Below the pieces are notes generated by a model that was not told the origin of the DNA, searched no databases, and worked only from the letters and a program-made list of their open reading frames with translations. Below, piece by piece: positions 1-5,380 of a DNA stretch of 24,804 bases; within the stretch, counting starts at the first letter, position 1; every line of letters starts with the position of its first letter. Both the position numbers and the translations under genes were made by a program. This DNA comes from a virus. The stretch lies in the IMG/VR virus record IMGVR_UViG_3300025417_000087, positions 1-24,804 of that record; one strand, given 5' to 3'.

Positions 1-111
1 GCTAACTTTATAAGGCGACCAATCTGCTTCACCTGTTGGCTCTGCCCATTGCGTATAAATACCAGACCATCCAGCCTTCTTAGCTATCTCTATGATTTCT
101 TCTTTAGTCAT
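1..111 (-). CDS. Small hypothetical phage protein, N-terminal part (runs off left edge)
   Basis: The reading frame opens at an ATG (111-109, minus) and stays open for 37 codons to the window edge, so only the N-terminus is seen. It begins MTKEEIIEIAKKAGW, an amphipathic helix of a type I associate with many small phage proteins. The function is unknown. The start overlaps the last codons of the upstream membrane micro-protein by 8 bases, with the ATG lying inside that gene, which suggests translational coupling. A weak GGTGA ribosome site lies just upstream. It is the last visible member of the minus-strand small-gene cluster. Confidence 0.6.
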   Translation of the reverse strand, partial: MTKEEIIEIAKKAGWSGIYTQWAEPTGEADWSPYKVS

Positions 112-220
112 GATTCATCACCATATACCCTATCCATACACACAACATCACAAGACCCGCGCTCATGAGAGCACAGATCAATGCGATGCAAACCAATATG
201 AAGCTGGTGACTTCATACAT
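104..220 (-). CDS. 38-residue single-span membrane micro-protein
   Basis: This short frame begins MYEVTSFILVCIALICALMS and continues hydrophobic to about residue 35, so nearly the whole protein is one membrane segment with a short polar end (NHD). No function can be named. Its ATG (220-218) lies inside the 3' end of the winged-helix-like gene (stop at 213-215) and its own stop (106-104) lies inside the next gene. It is therefore locked by overlaps on both sides, which argues that it is translated. Phage micro-proteins like this can be holin or antiholin accessories or superinfection factors, but nothing here decides that. Confidence 0.55.
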   Translation of the reverse strand: MYEVTSFILVCIALICALMSAGLVMLCVWIGYMVMNHD

Positions 221-593
221 TCTCAAAGATCTCTTTGAGCTCGATGTATAACGCCTTTGCTTCGTTCACCGGAATGTGAGACACGATGTATTCAGCAGAC
301 AGTCTTGGAGGCTTTGCAGGCTCTGGTACTTTTACCACTTCAGGTTCAGGCTTTTGTTCTGCTTTTTTGTACTTGAACTTGAGAGGTGTATAAACATTTT
401 GCAAAGCAAAGTATTTGCCGTTTTCTCTCTTGATCTTTTTCTCTTTCACGCAAGCCGTCAATATCGCAGTAGCAGAGCTTGGGTTTAATCCAATGCTCGT
501 GATGTAAGTTACAAGATCATGCGATCTGCAACCTGGATGACTGACCACATAATTGAAAGTTTCTTTTGTTACGTTGTTTGTAGGTTTAAACAT
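213..593 (-). CDS. Winged-helix-like small protein, unknown function
   Basis: About 126 residues. Residues roughly 9-62 look like a winged helix-turn-helix: a helix (TKETFNYVVSHPG), a second and third helix (RSHDLVTYITS; SSATAILTACVKEKKI) and a short wing (KRENGKYFAL). A Lys/Pro/Glu-rich linker and a C-terminal helical segment follow. It may bind DNA or be a phage regulator, but no partner or operator is visible. Start choice: ATG at 593-591 has a strong AGGAG site with 6-base spacing. An upstream in-frame GTG at 653-651 also has an AGGAGAG site and would give 146 residues with a 32-base overlap of the upstream gene. Either is possible. Confidence 0.7.
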   Translation of the reverse strand: MFKPTNNVTKETFNYVVSHPGCRSHDLVTYITSIGLNPSSATAILTACVKEKKIKRENGKYFALQNVYTPLKFKYKKAEQKPEPEVVKVPEPAKPPRLSAEYIVSHIPVNEAKALYIELKEIFENV

Positions 594-621
594 TTTTTTC
601 TCCTGTTGTTTCTTCCATTCG

Positions 622-894
622 TCAAATAGTTCCGAAAAGTCTTTGATAGGCACGTTTGATCTCTCCTATTGTTGCGTTGGGCTCCATCTTCACCATGCTC
701 CTCAGCCAGTATCTCTCCCACAGATCCATGATCATCACGCGGGCTCCGGCGTCCAAAAGCTCCTTGGTGCTATAGGCTCTGCCACCAGGTCCGTACCAGA
801 ATATTCTGGATGGCGGTCTGTTGTAAGGCGGTAAGTAAATAATGTCATTAAGCACCAGAACTGGCTGCTTAAATGTTGGTAGTCCTTCAGTCAT
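622..894 (-). CDS. Hypothetical phage protein, 90 residues
   Basis: I do not recognise a family. The protein starts MTEGLPTFKQPVLVLND and has a Pro/Tyr-rich stretch (YLPPYNRPPSRIFWYGPGG) followed by helical segments (STKELLDAGARVMIMDLWERYWL; IGEIKRAYQRLF). It looks like a compact soluble protein. The chosen ATG (894-892) forms a TAATG one-base overlap with the upstream coiled-coil gene and has GGGA about 8 bases upstream. An ATG two codons earlier (900) sits too close to that site. The tight coupling to its neighbours supports a real gene in the minus-strand cluster. Confidence 0.65.
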   Translation of the reverse strand: MTEGLPTFKQPVLVLNDIIYLPPYNRPPSRIFWYGPGGRAYSTKELLDAGARVMIMDLWERYWLRSMVKMEPNATIGEIKRAYQRLFGTI

Positions 895-1058
895 TAGCAT
901 TTCCCATCGTCAGTTTCATCTTGCCAAAACAGCTTGTCTTTGAGCTGTACGTTTTCTTTCAGTATCGTGTTGTACTCATCTGCCACTTTCTCGAGCAGCT
1001 GATGTGCCTCCTCAAGCTTGTAATGCAGTTCAGTCAGCGCGTTGATTACGGGGTGCAT
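894..1058 (-). CDS. Small coiled-coil protein, 54 residues
   Basis: The protein starts MHPVINALTELHYKLEEAHQ and is almost entirely a heptad-like helix rich in Leu/Glu/Lys, ending with an acidic tail (WQDETDDGKC). The function is unknown. The ATG at 1058-1056 has a GAGG site with 5-base spacing. A longer frame up to 1160 exists, but that extra N-terminus overlaps the upstream membrane-protein gene and has no comparable ribosome site. The true overlap with that gene is 13 bases. Proteins of this kind are common in phage small-gene clusters and may oligomerise. Confidence 0.65.
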   Translation of the reverse strand: MHPVINALTELHYKLEEAHQLLEKVADEYNTILKENVQLKDKLFWQDETDDGKC

Positions 1059-1240
1059 ATGTTCCTCACAAGTAAAGTAATCAATAAAAACAAAACAATT
1101 GCCACGGTGGCAATCATGTACCAACCAACCGGGTGTGGATTTGGGTCTCTGAAGAACCATTCAGCCATGTCCGGTGAACCTGGGAATGCCTCCTCTAGCG
1201 TGCGAGGGTAACGTCTTGTAGTGGGATTTAAGTCTTCCAT
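1046..1240 (-). CDS. Small membrane protein with 'YPRTLEEAFP' motif, 64 residues
   Basis: The N-terminal half contains TRRYPRTLEEAFPGSPDMAE, a short motif that I recognise from small phage proteins of otherwise unknown role. The C-terminal half (residues about 39-62, VGWYMIATVAIVLFLLITLL) is one membrane-spanning helix followed by a short RN-rich tail, so the topology is probably N-out or N-in with a C-terminal anchor. The ATG at 1240-1238 is chosen because an AAGGAG site precedes it at ideal spacing. An upstream in-frame ATG at 1264 lacks one. It is the first gene of the coupled minus-strand run 1240 to 1. Confidence 0.7.
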   Translation of the reverse strand: MEDLNPTTRRYPRTLEEAFPGSPDMAEWFFRDPNPHPVGWYMIATVAIVLFLLITLLVRNICTP

Positions 1241-1299
1241 GTTGCTCCTTGTGTTGTAAGACATGGAAACAATTTTGAATCATGTGTTAGATAATGTCT

Positions 1300-1659
1300 C
1301 TAGGGGTTTTCCCTAATACGGAAGTCAATTGTTTTATTTCCCTTCCACTTGTTGCATCGTGCGCATAAGGGCTGAAGGTTATTGATGTCAAGCGCGAGTT
1401 CTGGATAGTATTTTCTGGGCTTAACGTGGTCTATATTGATGGGTGAGCGCTTAGTGGCCGACTTGCCACATCTAAGGCATACAGCGCCGTATTTTTTAAT
1501 GGCCTCTTGTCTAAGCGCCCTCCAAGCGTCTGATATCAGGAACATATCGCAGTTGGCCCGCAGGTGCTCCACCAGCTCTGCGTCCGTCATGGACTCAACC
1601 CTCATCTTCCACGCTATCTTGGCCGCCCTACGCTTGAGATACGCTGTGCTCTTGCTCAT
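1300..1659 (-). CDS. HNH endonuclease
   Basis: 119 residues with a clear HNH nuclease fold in the second half: CLRCG (first zinc pair), INIDHVKPRKYYPEL with the catalytic Asp-His, NNLQPLCARCNKWKG with the second zinc pair and the Asn. The N-terminal half is a basic helical region that could contact DNA. Such stand-alone HNH proteins in phages nick or cleave DNA, for example at packaging sites beside terminase genes or as homing enzymes. No terminase is visible here, so the role is open. The ATG (1659-1657) has only a weak GTGGA site. It is followed after 59 bases by the coupled small-gene run, with no obvious terminator between them. It ends with TAG. Confidence 0.88.
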   Translation of the reverse strand: MSKSTAYLKRRAAKIAWKMRVESMTDAELVEHLRANCDMFLISDAWRALRQEAIKKYGAVCLRCGKSATKRSPINIDHVKPRKYYPELALDINNLQPLCARCNKWKGNKTIDFRIRENP

Positions 1660-1782
1660 AAAATTCCACTATGGTGAACTGCAAGGCTTTGGTGGGTGCA
1701 GATCTGCCTAGGAACCGAATCCTTTTTTTGGCAGATTTTCCACTACGGAGCCACGCTGAGTGTTCGGTGGAATGAGCTCTAT

Positions 1783-1929
1783 CTACAATGGCTCATCTCT
1801 AGGCGCTTTCCAGCAGTAGAGCTGTCTAGCATGGCCGCCTAAACCTTGAGCGCCACCCGCAGAACTGAACCACGGACACCCAAGGCATACCCCCATTCGC
1901 GCTTGCATCTTCTTTGCGCGGTACTTCAT
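1783..1929 (-). CDS. Possible 48-residue Cys-rich (zinc-ribbon-like) protein
   Basis: A short frame starting MKYRAKKMQARMGVCLGCPW contains a CxxC pair (residues 15, 18) and a later His33/Cys39 (GGHARQLYCW), which could bind zinc. The frame is open upstream for 20 more codons (a basic RKRKR-containing stretch) without another start codon. No good ribosome site precedes the ATG. After its TAG stop the same frame continues open for 24 codons to a second TAG at 1710-1708. This could be a real small gene, a decayed gene broken by an amber codon, or chance; the last cannot be excluded. It lies between the structured RNA locus and the HNH gene. Confidence 0.3.
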   Translation of the reverse strand: MKYRAKKMQARMGVCLGCPWFSSAGGAQGLGGHARQLYCWKAPRDEPL

Positions 1930-2039
1930 GGATAAGAACGTTGTAGAGACAGTGGACTGGGGACTACGCTTGCGCTTCCTACCCTTCCCTCATGCCGCTC
2001 ATAACCCGATAGACTCCATAAAGGGTAACGGCAGAAAGC

Positions 2040-2187
2040 AAAAAACCCATTGGTGAACGAGCTTTAGGCTTGGTTGCCGCATAGAGAAGTGTCGATACCA
2101 CTTTCCCTAGCTTTGACGAAGCCCGCTCACCAATGGGTTTGCGGATCGTTTGTATCGAAAACTACAACGGGTTACCAAGCCGTTGAT
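2040..2187 (-). ncRNA. Candidate structured non-coding RNA with own promoter and U-tract terminator
   Basis: On the minus strand, a transcript starting near 2187 would open with a hairpin (6-bp stem 2165-2170 with 2180-2185, 9-base loop). It then enters a domain closed by a perfect 14-bp stem (2043-2056 with 2127-2140). Inside that lie a 6-bp helix (2066-2071 with 2119-2124, one G-U) and a 5-bp hairpin (2087-2091 with 2099-2103, 7-base loop). The closing stem is followed directly by six U (2045-2040), so it doubles as an intrinsic terminator. An extended -10 box lies 7 bases upstream of the inferred start. No protein frame explains the region. It could be a regulatory RNA, or an attenuator or riboswitch-like leader for the minus-strand genes beyond it. 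I do not recognise a known RNA family. Confidence 0.5.
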
Positions 2188-2193
2188 GGCCAC

Positions 2194-2221
2194 AGTATAT
2201 CAAAAATAATTATTTATGCAA
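2194..2221 (-). promoter_or_regulatory. Candidate extended -10 promoter for the structured RNA
   Basis: The minus strand has TGATATACT (2202-2194), an extended -10 matching 5 of 6 consensus bases plus the TG. A poor -35 (TTGCAT, 2221-2216) sits at 16-base spacing. A perfect 12-bp AT palindrome (2204-2215) fills the spacer and could be a repressor site. Transcription would begin near 2187, exactly at the first hairpin of the candidate RNA. Confidence 0.4.
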
Positions 2222-2225
2222 TAGG

Positions 2226-2310
2226 TTGTTGGCGTTCACATAAAGCAGTGATGAGGTTGCACAACACTTCTAAGAATTGCCCTCACGGCGCTAACCCGCT
2301 TCGCCAACAA
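2226..2310. repeat. Long-range stem-loop (9-bp perfect inverted repeat, 67-base loop)
   Basis: TTGTTGGCG at 2226-2234 is perfectly complementary to CGCCAACAA at 2302-2310. Inside, 2252-2256 (TGAGG) can pair with 2281-2285 (CCTCA), so the element can fold as nested helices on either strand. It lies between the candidate RNA promoter and the terminator of the nuclease-like gene, and no coding frame explains it. It does not fit a tRNA: there is no T-arm or D-arm consensus. Confidence 0.4.
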
Positions 2311-2327
2311 ATTCATGTTATCACAGG

Positions 2328-2354
2328 AAAAAAATCCCGACACCAGGCCGGGAT
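2328..2354 (-). terminator. Rho-independent terminator for the 2398-2709 gene
   Basis: On the minus strand a stem ATCCCG/CGGGAT (2354-2349 with 2339-2334, 9-base loop) is followed by an uninterrupted run of seven T (2334-2328). It lies 44 bases beyond the stop codon of the minus-strand nuclease-like gene and would isolate that gene from the RNA locus beyond it. Confidence 0.75.
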
Positions 2355-2397
2355 AAAACTTCACAAAGAAGTAGCAACTACAGAAGAAACGCCTGCA

Positions 2398-2709
2398 TCA
2401 TAACTCAACTATTCTCACTTGCCAACGGTTTTTTACTTTGCGCCAACCATGCACCTCTATCTTGATGCCCGATGCCTTCACAACAACGTAGTTCTCATGC
2501 GTCAAAATCTTATTAACCCTTGTGCTAACGTGGCCATAAGACGTTGTTTGCACACCCATTACGACCCCTTCTGACAAGCAAAGTATGTCGATAAACCCTG
2601 CGAAATCGTTCTTGCGTTTGGTAAAAAAGTTAAATCTTTCAACGACTTCCGCATAAAACCCACGCTCTCGCATGTGCTTCAAACTGAGCTGAGTTGTGGA
2701 TGTTGCCAT
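2398..2709 (-). CDS. Small VRR-NUC/resolvase-like PD-(D/E)XK-family protein, possibly degenerate
   Basis: 103 residues from the ATG at 2709, which has an AGGGGA site. A longer frame to 2760 would run into the divergent promoter. The layout resembles small restriction-endonuclease-fold proteins: an N-terminal helix with Glu21, then a strand with Asp41 (GFIDILCL), then VMGVQTTSYG (Gln54, Thr56), and a C-terminal conserved-looking EVHGWRKVKNRWQ. I recall this VQTTS plus HGWRK pattern from a widespread phage/bacterial family of unknown biochemistry. The usual catalytic lysine position holds Thr and the Glu position Gln, so activity is uncertain. It is transcribed alone, divergent from the recombination operon, and ends at a good terminator. 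Confidence 0.75.
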   Translation of the reverse strand: MATSTTQLSLKHMRERGFYAEVVERFNFFTKRKNDFAGFIDILCLSEGVVMGVQTTSYGHVSTRVNKILTHENYVVVKASGIKIEVHGWRKVKNRWQVRIVEL

Positions 2710-2717
2710 AAGTCCCC

Positions 2718-2747
2718 TTGCAAGACATGAATTAGTGTGGTTACAAT
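2718..2747 (+). promoter_or_regulatory. Candidate promoter of the recombination operon
   Basis: TTGCAA (2718-2723) and TACAAT (2742-2747) are separated by 18 bases, giving 4/6 and 5/6 matches to sigma-70 boxes. They lie in the 73-base divergent gap before the first plus-strand gene, giving a leader of about 29 bases ending in AGGAGA. The opposite gene must also be driven from this gap, but I see only a weak -10-like ACTAAT on that strand. Confidence 0.45.
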
Positions 2748-2782
2748 GTGTTGCCAACAACCACTATTCTACAGGAGAAAAG

Positions 2783-2971
2783 ATGAAAGCATTCCCACAC
2801 ACCACTAATTATGGAATGGATTTAAGAGACTGGTTTGCCGGTCTTGCCATGCAGGGTGAGTTAGCAAGCCAAGATTCAGAAAACCATTGGGACAGTTGTA
2901 ATGTTCTTGCGCATTATGCTTATTCAGTTGCAGACGCCATGATGAAGGCCAGAAATGAAAATAACGAATAA
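2783..2971 (+). CDS. Small conserved phage protein (GMDLRDWFAGLAMQ motif), 62 residues
   Basis: This is the first gene of the plus-strand operon. The core GMDLRDWFAGLAMQGELAS followed by a helix ending YSVADAMMKARNE is a pattern I know from many phage early regions, but no biochemical role is established for it. It looks soluble and helical. The ATG at 2783 is preceded by AGGAGA at ideal spacing. A longer in-frame start at 2696 would cross the divergent promoter and the opposite gene's start, so it is unlikely. The 3' end overlaps the exonuclease gene by 17 bases. Confidence 0.75.
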   Translation: MKAFPHTTNYGMDLRDWFAGLAMQGELASQDSENHWDSCNVLAHYAYSVADAMMKARNENNE

Positions 2972-3833
2972 ATTCAACCTACCCGAGACGTTTGTCAACA
3001 TCATGCAGCGCCCTGCTTACAGCAAGGGCAAAGCACACTTATCCGCTACTGAGCTGATAACTGCCCCCAGGCTTGTACAGCTGCGTAAAGCGCACATGGA
3101 CGAGCTCGAGAGTGATGTGACTGAGAACGTCTGGTCTATCTTTGGGACCGCCATACACGGCATCCTAGAGCATGGTAAGGCCGAGAATCACGTCGTGGAG
3201 GAGCGCATTCATACGAGTGTAGAGGGCTGGAGAATATCCGGCGCTATCGACTTACAGATCATCAACGCAGACGGTTCTGTGACCATCAACGACTACAAGA
3301 CGACCGGTGCTTGGGCCGTTATGAACGAGAAGATTGACTGGGAATACCAATTGAACATCTACGCATGGCTGGTGGAGAAGGTGAAACAAATGCCAGTCAG
3401 GAACATCGAGATCGTGGCCATCATTCGTGATTGGAGCCGCAGAGAGGCCGAGACAAGGCAGAACTATCCCGATGCTCCGATAAAGGTCATACCGGTCAAT
3501 CTGTGGCCTTTTGAGCAGAGAGAGCAGTTTGTGATCGACAGAGTAAAAGAACACTCAAATGCTGAGATGGACGTTGAAATGGGCGAGAATCTACCGCTCT
3601 GCACGCCTGACCAGATGTGGGAGAAACCAACCAGTTACGCCGTTATAAAGGAAGGAAACAAACGCGCCACAAGCGTACATGCGACAGAAGCAGAGGCTCA
3701 AGAGGCACTCAAGACTGTCAAAGGAAAGGCCGAGATCGTGGTCCGGCCGGGAGAAAGAACACGGTGCGAGACGTTCTGCGCCGTTAATAAATTTTGCAAC
3801 CAATACAGAGATTACATAAATGAGCGTACATAA
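2955..3833 (+). CDS. PD-(D/E)XK (RecB/Cas4-like) exonuclease with probable Fe-S cysteines
   Basis: 292 residues. The RecB-family nuclease motifs are all visible: FGTAIHGILE with His68, GAIDL with Asp99, INDYKTT with Asp113 and Lys115, and QLNIY with Gln132/Tyr136. Cys216 together with Cys271, Cys275 and Cys281 near the C-terminus (C-x3-C-x5-C) resembles the four-cysteine 4Fe-4S staple of AddB and Cas4, though the first spacing is one longer than the usual CxxC. Such enzymes resect double-strand DNA ends. The immediately following ERF annealing gene (14-base overlap) and SSB-like gene indicate a phage recombination module, analogous in role to lambda exo/beta. The start has GAAGG about 7 bases upstream. 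Confidence 0.88.
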   Translation: MKITNKFNLPETFVNIMQRPAYSKGKAHLSATELITAPRLVQLRKAHMDELESDVTENVWSIFGTAIHGILEHGKAENHVVEERIHTSVEGWRISGAIDLQIINADGSVTINDYKTTGAWAVMNEKIDWEYQLNIYAWLVEKVKQMPVRNIEIVAIIRDWSRREAETRQNYPDAPIKVIPVNLWPFEQREQFVIDRVKEHSNAEMDVEMGENLPLCTPDQMWEKPTSYAVIKEGNKRATSVHATEAEAQEALKTVKGKAEIVVRPGERTRCETFCAVNKFCNQYRDYINERT

Positions 3834-4554
3834 AAAACTAATGCATGCCCGAATCATGATGATGAAGGCAAAGCTTGAAAAGACTGGTAAAAACAGTTTT
3901 GCAGGCTACAAATACTTCGAGTTGGGGGATTTCCTGCCTGCCGTACAACTGATCTTTGAACAGCTTGGGCTTTGCGGAATCGTGTCCTACGACAACGAAT
4001 ATGCGAGTTTGTGCATCACAGATACGGACGACGGAACAACCATCAGGATCACTTCCCCGATGGCCACAGCCCAGCTCAAAGGCGCACACGATATTCAAAA
4101 CCTGGGTGCTGTTGAGACCTATCAACGTCGCTATCTGTGGATGACAGCGATGGAGCTCGTTGAGAACGATCCTATCGACGCAAGCCCACCGATAGAAAAA
4201 CCCAAAGTGGCATTAATGCCAGAACAACTCCTACATAAAAAGGATTACAAGGTCGAGAACCCCAAACCAACAATACCCAAAGAATCCAAAGAGTTCCCCG
4301 GCTTGAAGGAAATTGGCGTGGCTGAGCCGATGGTTGAATGGCAGATCAACATTAAAGAGGTTAAAGATGGAGGATGGAAAGAAGCCGTTATGCAAGCCAC
4401 CAAAATGACCATAGAGCTCACAAAGACGCCAGAGGACGTGCAGAGTATCTACCGCGTCAATAAAGCGGTTTACGAGCGTTTAAAGACCGAGTTCCCAGTT
4501 GAGTTTACAGAGTTATTAGATTTATTTAAAACAAGAAAGGAAGCACTTAAATGA
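3820..4554 (+). CDS. erf: ERF-family single-strand annealing protein
   Basis: 244 residues. The N-terminal ERF domain is recognisable: KTGKNSFAGYKYFELGDFLP near residues 21-40, a beta-rich middle, and GAVETYQRRYLWMTAMELVE around residue 96-116, followed by an acidic DP. The C-terminal half (from about 125) is a Pro/Lys-rich linker and a helical domain likely used for oligomerisation or partner contact. ERF proteins bind ssDNA and anneal complementary strands during phage recombination and genome circularisation. The gene overlaps the exonuclease by 14 bases and the SSB-like gene by ATGA, so the three are probably made together. The role is inferred from family membership. Confidence 0.85.
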   Translation: MSVHKKLMHARIMMMKAKLEKTGKNSFAGYKYFELGDFLPAVQLIFEQLGLCGIVSYDNEYASLCITDTDDGTTIRITSPMATAQLKGAHDIQNLGAVETYQRRYLWMTAMELVENDPIDASPPIEKPKVALMPEQLLHKKDYKVENPKPTIPKESKEFPGLKEIGVAEPMVEWQINIKEVKDGGWKEAVMQATKMTIELTKTPEDVQSIYRVNKAVYERLKTEFPVEFTELLDLFKTRKEALK

Positions 4555-4814
4555 GCGCAGATTACCCCAACAGTGGCACTTTATTCACGGCCAAGAAGAT
4601 GTACAACGAGAAGTCTCCGCACTTCAACGGTTTCATCGAGATCGAGAAGGACCTATTACTGGCCTTGATCGAGAAGTCCGACGGCGATGAAGTCAAGATC
4701 AAACTTGACGGCTGGAAGCGCAAGGACAAAGAAGGCAATCACATGGTTTCAATGAAAGTAAATACTTATGAGAAAAAGCAACAAACCCCAATCGCCGACC
4801 CCTGGGACAATTAA
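4551..4814 (+). CDS. SSB-like small phage protein with acidic DPWDN tail
   Basis: 87 residues with the pattern SGTLFTAKKMYNEKSPHFNG, IEIEKDLLLALIE, KIKLDGWKRKDKEGNHMVSMKVNTYEKK and the C-terminus IADPWDN. The beta-rich core and short acidic-aromatic tail suggest an OB-like ssDNA-binding protein whose tail recruits partners, as in bacterial SSB. This is inference, as no formal SSB motif is complete. Its place directly after the ERF gene (ATGA overlap) supports a role protecting ssDNA during annealing. Alternatively it may be a phage protein of unknown role with this common architecture. Confidence 0.7.
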   Translation: MSADYPNSGTLFTAKKMYNEKSPHFNGFIEIEKDLLLALIEKSDGDEVKIKLDGWKRKDKEGNHMVSMKVNTYEKKQQTPIADPWDN

Positions 4815-4989
4815 GAACATCAGAGCGGCCATCAAGCTCCTGACAGATGAAAACTTAAAACTTAACGACAGGGTGAGGGAACAGGAGGAGTTAATCTCCT
4901 TCTTCACACAAAAAACTTTGAAACACAAAGCCATCATTGAATATTTGGAGAACAAGCTTGAGCGAGCCAATTCAGTTCGAAGCAATTAA
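4768..4989 (+). CDS. Small coiled-coil protein, 73 residues, unknown
   Basis: After a polar Pro-rich N-terminus (MRKSNKPQSPTPGTIKN), residues about 20-65 form a heptad-patterned helix (KLLTDENLKLNDRVREQEEL and onward to YLENKLERAN). The function is unknown. It overlaps the SSB-like gene by 47 bases and the next gene by 32. No good ribosome site precedes the ATG and no alternative start exists, so it would rely on coupling. Without it there would be a 143-base gap in an otherwise gapless operon, which is the main argument that it is real. Confidence 0.55.
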   Translation: MRKSNKPQSPTPGTIKNIRAAIKLLTDENLKLNDRVREQEELISFFTQKTLKHKAIIEYLENKLERANSVRSN

Positions 4990-5380
4990 AACGTCTTTGA
5001 AGCAGTCCAAAGATGGGTACATACTCACTTTGGCTGTTCACCCAGACGACCTGCCCGACGACTTAATGAGAGACTTTATTGGCTCCAGGTATGTTGTTGT
5101 GATGGTCCGGCTGGGTGACAACGAGATGCCAATGGTTCGAGAAGACGAGTTCCCGGGCGACATGGCTGTGAAAATAGCAGGCATGTTGTGTCGGGACAAA
5201 GAATTCTGGGAGTGGCTCAATCGCAAAGAATGGTTGATGGAGAAGAACGAGGCCGCTTGTGCAGAGTGGCTGTGCTCCTATCTTGATATTGAGTCCAGAA
5301 AAGAGCTCAAAACCAATCAGGAAGCGCGTACTTTGTTCAACCAGTTACGCTCAAGTTTTGAGCATTGGAGGAAAGAATGA
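4958..5380 (+). CDS. Conserved hypothetical phage protein (FEAIKTSLKQ family), TTG start
   Basis: 140 residues beginning MSEPIQFEAIKTSLKQSKDG. The N-terminal half (about 1-65) looks like a small alpha/beta domain (GYILTLAVHPDDLPDDLMRD, RYVVVMVRLGDNEMP). The C-terminal half is helical (EFWEWLNRKEWLMEKNEAAC) and ends with the pattern ESRKELKTNQEARTLFNQL. I have seen both halves in phage early regions without an assigned role. The TTG at 4958-4960 is chosen because GGAGA precedes it by 6 bases. An upstream in-frame TTG at 4937 lies before that site. ATGA coupling links it to the next gene. Confidence 0.75.
   Translation: MSEPIQFEAIKTSLKQSKDGYILTLAVHPDDLPDDLMRDFIGSRYVVVMVRLGDNEMPMVREDEFPGDMAVKIAGMLCRDKEFWEWLNRKEWLMEKNEAACAEWLCSYLDIESRKELKTNQEARTLFNQLRSSFEHWRKE

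Noticed and set aside
1059-1160. N-terminal extension of the 54-residue coiled-coil protein
   Set aside because: The extension overlaps the membrane-protein gene's conserved region, and the internal ATG at 1058 has the ribosome site.
1703-1735. Terminator from a 7-bp inverted repeat with a T run
   Set aside because: The T run lies inside the loop, not after the stem, so it does not form an intrinsic terminator on either strand.
2043-2140. Integron attC site or phage attachment site
   Set aside because: The inverted repeat is perfect and lacks the GTTRRRY/RYYYAAC core pattern. No integrase or cassette gene is near.
2226-2310. tRNA gene
   Set aside because: The 9-bp closing stem and length hinted at one, but there is no TPsiC loop, D-loop or anticodon arm on either strand.
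2074-2403. Plus-strand 109-codon frame
   Set aside because: It runs straight through both stem-loop elements and the terminator, has no ribosome site and has an unlike-protein composition. The DNA is better explained as RNA/regulatory structure.
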